Assembly: GCA_022511485.1 (NCBI GenBank)
Contig: JAFLUJ010000167.1
Location: 1 to 17,096, forward strand
Origin: Oscillospiraceae bacterium
GTDB taxonomy: Bacteria > Bacillota > Clostridia > Oscillospirales > Ruminococcaceae
Direction: 5' to 3'
DNA length: 17,096 nucleotides
The position numbers and the translations under genes are program-made. The stretch's first letter is position 1. Each line of letters starts with the position of its first letter. The notes under the pieces were generated by a model. It was not told the DNA's origin and ran no database searches. It saw only the letters and a program-made list of their open reading frames with translations. Shown here piece after piece: positions 13,447 to 17,096 of this stretch.

Positions 13447-15318
13447 ATGCCTCCTATGCAGATCGGACCTCCGCCTAAGGGAGACGGACCAAGAGGTCCG
13501 CACGCCGCAAGAGTAAATATGGAGAAGCCAAAGGACGGCGGCAAAACCCTCAAAAAGCTTCTCTCATATATCGGGAAAAGCAAGTATCTGTTTTTCTCCT
13601 TGATTTTTGTTATGCTTGTTATTACCGGACTTAACCTTGCCGCTCCCACAGTCCAGCAGATAGCAATTGACTGCATAACAATTACGGAACAAAAGCTGAA
13701 TGTGGATTTTCCCGCTCTTACGGAAGCTCTTATATGGCTTGGTATCGTTTATCTTTCTTCCTCAGTTTTTACATATCTTCAGGGAATTATTTCAGCCGGA
13801 CTTTCACAGACCACGGTAAAAACCATGCGCCGTGATCTGTTTGAAAACCTCGTCCGGCTGCCAATAAAATATTTTGACACCCACCGTCACGGAGACCTTA
13901 TGAGCCGTATGACAAACGATGTGGAGAATATCTCCACAACTATTTCACAGTCCATAGGTTCACTGATCTCCGGTGTGCTTACTGTTGCCGGCTCGTTTAT
14001 TATAATGATGCTGTATTCCCCCATATTGACATTGATCTCCGTTTCCACTATTTTTCTGACCATCATAGTGTCATCAATAATGACAAAGTATATGAGAAAA
14101 TTTTTCATGCAGCAACAGATACTTTTAGGAAAGATCAACGGACACGTTGAGGAAACTGTTACCGGATACCGCACTGTAGTCGCCTATTCAAAGGAAAAGG
14201 ATCTGATAGACCAATTCAGCGAAATGAGCGACGAGCTTCGTAAATGCGGGATAAAAGCCCAGATATGCGGCGGTATGATGGGACCCCTTATGAACTGTAT
14301 CTCCAATTTCGGATTTGTTCTTATCGCAGCTTTCGGAGGCTGGTTCTCCCTTAAAGGGGTTATCACTGTAGGAACGATACAGGCGTTTATTCTCTACTCA
14401 AAGCAGTTTTCACGTCCTATAAATGAGATCGCAAACCAGTATGCAAATATCCAGACCGCCATTGCAGGCGCAGAGCGCATTTTTGAGGTCATGGAATCAG
14501 AGAAGGAAGCTTCCGGAAAAATTGAACCATCAGGTGCTCTTGTCGGCACAAATTATTATGACTTTACCTCCGAGGATGTTAAGGGGGACATTGAATTTAA
14601 AAATATTAATTTCAGCTACGTCCCGGAAAAGCCTGTTTTAAAGGGACTTGATCTGAGCGTAAAGCAGGGACAGAAAATTGCTATTGTCGGCGCAACAGGC
14701 TCAGGAAAAACCACCATTGTAAATCTGCTGACCCGTTTTTACGACATCGACGGCGGAGAAATAACCGTTGACGGAAAGGACATCTGCAAGCTTCCAATGG
14801 ACGAGTTAAGACGTTCCATTGCCATCGTTTTGCAGGACACAGTTCTTTTCTCCGGAACTATTGAGGATAATATCCGTTACGGCAGGGAGGACGCCACACT
14901 TGACGAAATAAAAGCAGCGGCAGCTCACGCTCACGCCGACGAATTTATCGAAAGACTTCCCGAGGGATACTCCTCAAAGCTTTCCGAAGGCGGAGCAAAT
15001 CTTTCCCAGGGACAGCGGCAGCTCCTTGCAATTGCAAGAGCAGTCCTTGCCGATCCGAAGATACTTATTCTGGACGAGGCTACTTCAAGCGTTGACACCA
15101 GAACGGAAATGCATATCCAGTCCGCAATGGTAGCGCTTATGAAAAACAGGACTTCCCTTATAATAGCCCACCGTCTTTCAACGATACGGGACGCGGATAA
15201 AATCGTAGTTATCGACGACGGAAAGGTAGCCGAGCAGGGAGATCACGACCAGCTTATTTCCGCAGGAGGCGTTTATTACAAGCTTTACCAGACCCAATTT
15301 GCGGGAAATAAAACATGA
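13447..15318 (+). CDS. ABC exporter half, catalytic-site subunit (TM288/BmrD-like)
   Basis: This 623-residue exporter half has a Pro/Gly-rich cytoplasmic lead (MPPMQIGPPPKGDGPRGPH), a six-helix membrane domain (about 45-345) and a nucleotide-binding domain (about 380-623). Walker A is GATGSGKTT (415-423), Q-loop Q463, Walker B ILILDE with catalytic E544, and switch H575 in IIAHR; all are intact. The signature is LSQGQ (519-523) rather than LSGGQ. That is exactly the change expected in the partner of a degenerate-site half, because this signature faces the degenerate site. It therefore very probably pairs with the product of the gene at 10079. AAAGGGG lies 8 nt before ATG 13447. Confidence 0.92.
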   Translation: MPPMQIGPPPKGDGPRGPHAARVNMEKPKDGGKTLKKLLSYIGKSKYLFFSLIFVMLVITGLNLAAPTVQQIAIDCITITEQKLNVDFPALTEALIWLGIVYLSSSVFTYLQGIISAGLSQTTVKTMRRDLFENLVRLPIKYFDTHRHGDLMSRMTNDVENISTTISQSIGSLISGVLTVAGSFIIMMLYSPILTLISVSTIFLTIIVSSIMTKYMRKFFMQQQILLGKINGHVEETVTGYRTVVAYSKEKDLIDQFSEMSDELRKCGIKAQICGGMMGPLMNCISNFGFVLIAAFGGWFSLKGVITVGTIQAFILYSKQFSRPINEIANQYANIQTAIAGAERIFEVMESEKEASGKIEPSGALVGTNYYDFTSEDVKGDIEFKNINFSYVPEKPVLKGLDLSVKQGQKIAIVGATGSGKTTIVNLLTRFYDIDGGEITVDGKDICKLPMDELRRSIAIVLQDTVLFSGTIEDNIRYGREDATLDEIKAAAAHAHADEFIERLPEGYSSKLSEGGANLSQGQRQLLAIARAVLADPKILILDEATSSVDTRTEMHIQSAMVALMKNRTSLIIAHRLSTIRDADKIVVIDDGKVAEQGDHDQLISAGGVYYKLYQTQFAGNKT

Positions 15319-15321
15319 TGT

Positions 15322-15373
15322 AAAAAGAACAGTCCCCTTAGTTTGATTTTCAAACCAAAGGGATTGTTTGTTT
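15322..15373. terminator. Bidirectional rho-independent terminator
   Basis: The arms 15330-15345 and 15351-15366 pair at 14 of 16 positions around a 5-nt loop. On the plus strand TTTGTTT follows, ending the exporter operon. On the minus strand TTCTTTTT (15329-15322) follows, ending the lipoprotein transcript. The gap to 15437 has a second weak A/T-rich hairpin and no gene I can support. Confidence 0.7.
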
Positions 15374-15437
15374 ATGAGGTGAAAATATTTATTTTTTTTA
15401 CCTCTCATTTCAATTCCTCCATAAATTTTTATCTGTG

Positions 15438-16196
15438 TTAAGCAACCCAGCCCAATACTCCGCCAGCATCTTTTATAAGCAAATCAAGTTTAAGATACAA
15501 ATCAAATGCTTCTATTCCTGACATATCAATGTAGTCTTCATTATTTATATCATTAAGTCTTATTTCATATTCATATTCAGTTCCTCTTGAAAATTTTAAC
15601 GTTTCAAAACCATTCTCACCATCGCTTCTTATACCGTATATTCCAAATCCGTAATTTGCTTTGTCTACGTAAGACAGCATCTCGTATCCGCAATAAAATT
15701 TGTAATCTCTGTCTACACGCTTAAAAGTATTGTAAAATTCAATTAACGTGTGAATATCTGCTACGTCAACGAGCTCGGCATCTTTATTCTGGCTTATCTG
15801 GTCTGTTGCCCAATCAAGGCTACTATCATATTCACGCGGAGTTGTATAAGGACCAATAAATTTTTTTACATTACCCCATTTATCAATATATACAACTTCA
15901 GTTTGAAGGCGTTCCGGTTCAAAGTAACTCAATATTCGTATAGTAACAATATCGGGCATAGTTTGCCAGGTCTCTTTTTCATAAGAGTTCAGTTCTGCCA
16001 ATATTGATAATTCTTCCGGTGTGACTTGAAGTGCCTCTGCTATATTTTCAGGCGTAATTTCAGACGTTGTTTCTGTTATTTCGTTGATCGTTGGCTTAGG
16101 GATAGTTTCACCACTAATACCACAGCAGGACAGTGACAGCACAATGGCAAACGCCAGCGCAAGGGATATTGATTTCTTTAGCAGTTTGCAGATCAT
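15438..16196 (-). CDS. Probable lipoprotein, unknown function
   Basis: This 252-residue protein starts MICKLLKKSISLALAFAIVL. Basic residues, a hydrophobic core and then LSLSCCG give a lipoprotein-type signal with Cys at 24 and 25. The lipobox is imperfect, so simple secretion is also possible. A Thr/Glu/Pro-rich linker follows (PKPTINEITETTSEITPENIAE). The mature part is acidic with DIVTIRILSYFEPERLQTEVVYIDKWGNVKKFIG and DMSGIEAFDLYLKLDLLI, which I do not recognise. TTG 16211 opens the frame, but GGGGGA just before ATG 16196 marks the true start. A consensus promoter lies 30 bp upstream, and the terminator near 15322-15345 is shared with the convergent exporter operon. Confidence 0.75.
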   Translation of the reverse strand: MICKLLKKSISLALAFAIVLSLSCCGISGETIPKPTINEITETTSEITPENIAEALQVTPEELSILAELNSYEKETWQTMPDIVTIRILSYFEPERLQTEVVYIDKWGNVKKFIGPYTTPREYDSSLDWATDQISQNKDAELVDVADIHTLIEFYNTFKRVDRDYKFYCGYEMLSYVDKANYGFGIYGIRSDGENGFETLKFSRGTEYEYEIRLNDINNEDYIDMSGIEAFDLYLKLDLLIKDAGGVLGWVA

Positions 16197-16225
16197 GTAT
16201 TTTTCCCCCAATTAAATTTTCGTAT

Positions 16226-16254
16226 ATTATAACACAATTTAAATATCCTGTCAA
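16226..16254 (-). promoter_or_regulatory. Consensus sigma-A promoter of lipoprotein gene
   Basis: A perfect TTGACA (minus strand 16254-16249) and perfect TATAAT (16231-16226) are 17 bp apart, with an extended -10 TG. It is divergent from the promoter at 16307-16335, with no recognisable operator between them. Confidence 0.85.
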
Positions 16255-16306
16255 TCATCACAAATAAATAACATATAATGATTTATATTTGATATGAAAA
16301 AAATAC

Positions 16307-16335
16307 TTGACAAACAGAATTATTTGGTATATAAT
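16307..16335 (+). promoter_or_regulatory. Consensus sigma-A promoter of leader/GNAT unit
   Basis: A perfect TTGACA (16307-16312) and TATAAT (16330-16335) have a 17-bp spacer. The leader ORF starts 32 nt after the -10. A promoter this strong ahead of a terminator suggests control after initiation. Confidence 0.85.
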
Positions 16336-16367
16336 TATCACATATCATTGATCGAAAGGAAAATACC

Positions 16368-16454
16368 ATGAATAATTTCAGCGTAAAAATGTATATGCAG
16401 TCAGTCATGTACGGGATGTACAATGGCTTTAAGCTGCTGTGTCCGAAACGCTGA
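16368..16454 (+). CDS. 28-codon Met/Tyr-rich leader peptide
   Basis: ATG 16368 to TGA 16452-16454 encodes 28 residues beginning MNNFSVKMYMQSVMYGMYNG and ending GFKLLCPKR. GAAAGGA (16354-16360) lies 7 nt upstream, an ideal site. Met occurs at positions 1, 8, 10, 14 and 17 and Tyr at 9, 15 and 18. Codons 20-24 contain the antiterminator arm (16427-16437), which could pair with the terminator's first arm downstream. This is the textbook layout of a ribosome-controlled attenuator leader. It could instead be a small protein in its own right. Its start shares AATAATTTCAG with the start of the GNAT gene. Confidence 0.7.
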   Translation: MNNFSVKMYMQSVMYGMYNGFKLLCPKR

Positions 16455-16515
16455 TGTGTAATTCATGCTTTGGTTTATTGCGGCTTAAGGAAATTACCTT
16501 GAGCCGTTTTCTTTT
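16427..16515 (+). promoter_or_regulatory. Transcription attenuator (antiterminator/terminator switch)
   Basis: CTTTAAGCTGC (16427-16437, inside the leader ORF) can pair over 11 bp, two of them G-U, with GCGGCTTAAGG (16480-16490). The latter is also the first arm of the terminator, so the two folds exclude each other. A ribosome finishing the leader would mask 16427-16437 and favour termination. One stalled upstream at the Met/Tyr codons would allow antitermination and GNAT expression. Confidence 0.65.
16481..16515 (+). terminator. Rho-independent terminator within leader region
   Basis: CGGCTTAAGG (16481-16490) and CCTTGAGCCG (16497-16506) form a 10-bp stem with one G-U pair and a 6-nt loop, followed by TTTTCTTTTT. 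It lies between the leader ORF and the GNAT gene. Confidence 0.85.
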
Positions 16516-16542
16516 TATATTTTTGTACAGGAAGTGTTTTAA

Positions 16543-17016
16543 ATGCAGAATAATAATTTCAGAATTTCCGTTCCGCAGAACATGGAGGAAATAAATAAAG
16601 CCCGCCGTCTCGCAGAGGAAGTCTTCATGCAATTTGAAGCCCCCACATTTATACAAAGGGGAGTTGACAGCTTTTTAGATTTCCTGTGGGGAAAACGAGT
16701 GCAGGAAATGATAGATGAAGGCAGCATGAAAATATGGTGCTGCTATTCGGACGACCAGCTTGTAGGTATGCTTGCTCTGCGGGAACGTGAGCATATCAGT
16801 CTTGCATTTGTAAAGGGAGACTTTCACCGTCAGGGGATCGGACGAATGCTTTATGCCGAAGCAAAAAAATATGCCCTGGCAATGGGGACTAAAAGGATCA
16901 CCGTCAACGCAAGCGATTACGGACTGCCGTTTTATAAAGCCATGGGCTTCCGGGAAACAGATATGCAGCTTACTGCCGACGGAATAATTTACACTCCTAT
17001 GGAAGTAAAAATATAA
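16543..17016 (+). CDS. GNAT family N-acetyltransferase
   Basis: This 157-residue protein would transfer acetyl from acetyl-CoA to an amine. The acetyl-CoA pyrophosphate-binding loop is HRQGIGRML (95-103), preceded by the beta-4 strand ISLAFVKGDF. The late GNAT hallmark is LPFYKAMGF (128-136). The N-terminal half (RRLAEEVFMQFEAPTFIQRGVDSFLDFL) is the variable acceptor side and does not reveal the substrate. AGGAAG (16529-16534) lies 8 nt before ATG 16543. The upstream leader and attenuator imply inducible expression. An antibiotic or other translation-related substrate is possible but unproven. A second GNAT gene starts 36 bp downstream. Confidence 0.88.
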   Translation: MQNNNFRISVPQNMEEINKARRLAEEVFMQFEAPTFIQRGVDSFLDFLWGKRVQEMIDEGSMKIWCCYSDDQLVGMLALREREHISLAFVKGDFHRQGIGRMLYAEAKKYALAMGTKRITVNASDYGLPFYKAMGFRETDMQLTADGIIYTPMEVKI

Positions 17017-17052
17017 AAATAGTTTTTGAATTAATGAAGGGAAATGATATAA

Positions 17053-17096
17053 ATGCTCGATCATAAGGGAACAAATATTATAGAGACCGAACGTCT
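17053..17096 (+). CDS. Second GNAT acetyltransferase, N-terminus only (cut by right edge)
   Basis: ATG 17053 opens a frame reading MLDHKGTNIIETERL, still open at the window edge. The 'G T..IETERL' start is typical of RimJ/RimL-type GNAT proteins, whose first strand is usually ETERLxLR. AAGGGA (17037-17042) precedes it. It lies 36 bp after the previous GNAT gene with no terminator between, so it is probably in the same transcript. Confidence 0.65.
   Translation, partial: MLDHKGTNIIETER

Noticed and set aside
15178..15408. A minus-strand 76-codon ORF with a good GGAGG site just after the lipoprotein gene
   Set aside because: It contains the bidirectional terminator and its second half is simply antisense to the end of the exporter gene, so it is probably not a gene.

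Overview
The window looks like chromosome of a low-GC Gram-positive gut or rumen Clostridium relative. A Ruminococcus-type Oscillospiraceae is my guess, made from gene style only. Signs of this are strong AGGAGG-type ribosome binding sites, near-consensus sigma-A promoters (several with an extended -10 TG), a lipoprotein-type signal and a clostridial style of heterodimeric ABC exporter. No rRNA, tRNA, CRISPR array or insertion sequence was seen.

Positions 1 to about 9.9 kb are a phage structural module, read on the minus strand from right to left. The order is: small membrane/coiled-coil protein (9763), probable small terminase, large terminase, portal, GP20-type scaffold, major capsid, gp6-like head-tail connector, two further connector/minor capsid proteins, major tail protein, gp14-like tail chaperone, Gp15, and finally a tape-measure-like ORF that runs off the left edge. 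The genes are tightly packed, with several overlapping stops and starts, and the operon has a plausible promoter at 9852-9880. No integrase, repressor, replication or lysis gene lies in the window. The terminase end abuts host genes directly, so this is either a decayed or domesticated phage or one whose early module lies elsewhere.

Between Gp15 and the tape-measure-like ORF, two tandem paralogous genes (460-1029 and 1171-1713) point the other way. Each has its own promoter and terminator. Both encode a bacterial PH-like domain followed by a C-terminal SHOCT domain. They look like phage accessory (moron) genes. Their promoter/start regions and their last ~140 bp are nearly identical, while the PH domains have diverged.

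Positions 10.0 to 15.4 kb are a plus-strand transcription unit with a promoter at 10009-10037 and a bidirectional terminator near 15330-15373. It encodes the two halves of a heterodimeric ABC exporter. The first half carries the degenerate-site residues (Asp for catalytic Glu, Gln for switch His). The second carries the catalytic Glu and His and the altered LSQGQ signature. The halves are separated by four unrelated small genes: a membrane protein, an isochorismatase-like hydrolase, a DUF6881-like protein and an NDPHYWKAEY-motif protein. Most of that insert is visibly richer in A/T than the transporter genes.

Positions 15.4 to 17.1 kb hold a probable lipoprotein gene on the minus strand. Divergent from it is a plus-strand unit: a consensus promoter, a 28-codon Met/Tyr-rich leader ORF, a rho-independent terminator with a mutually exclusive antiterminator, and a GNAT acetyltransferase gene. 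The start of a second GNAT gene is cut by the right edge. This leader-attenuator-acetyltransferase arrangement and the reversed PH-SHOCT pair are the most interesting things in the window.
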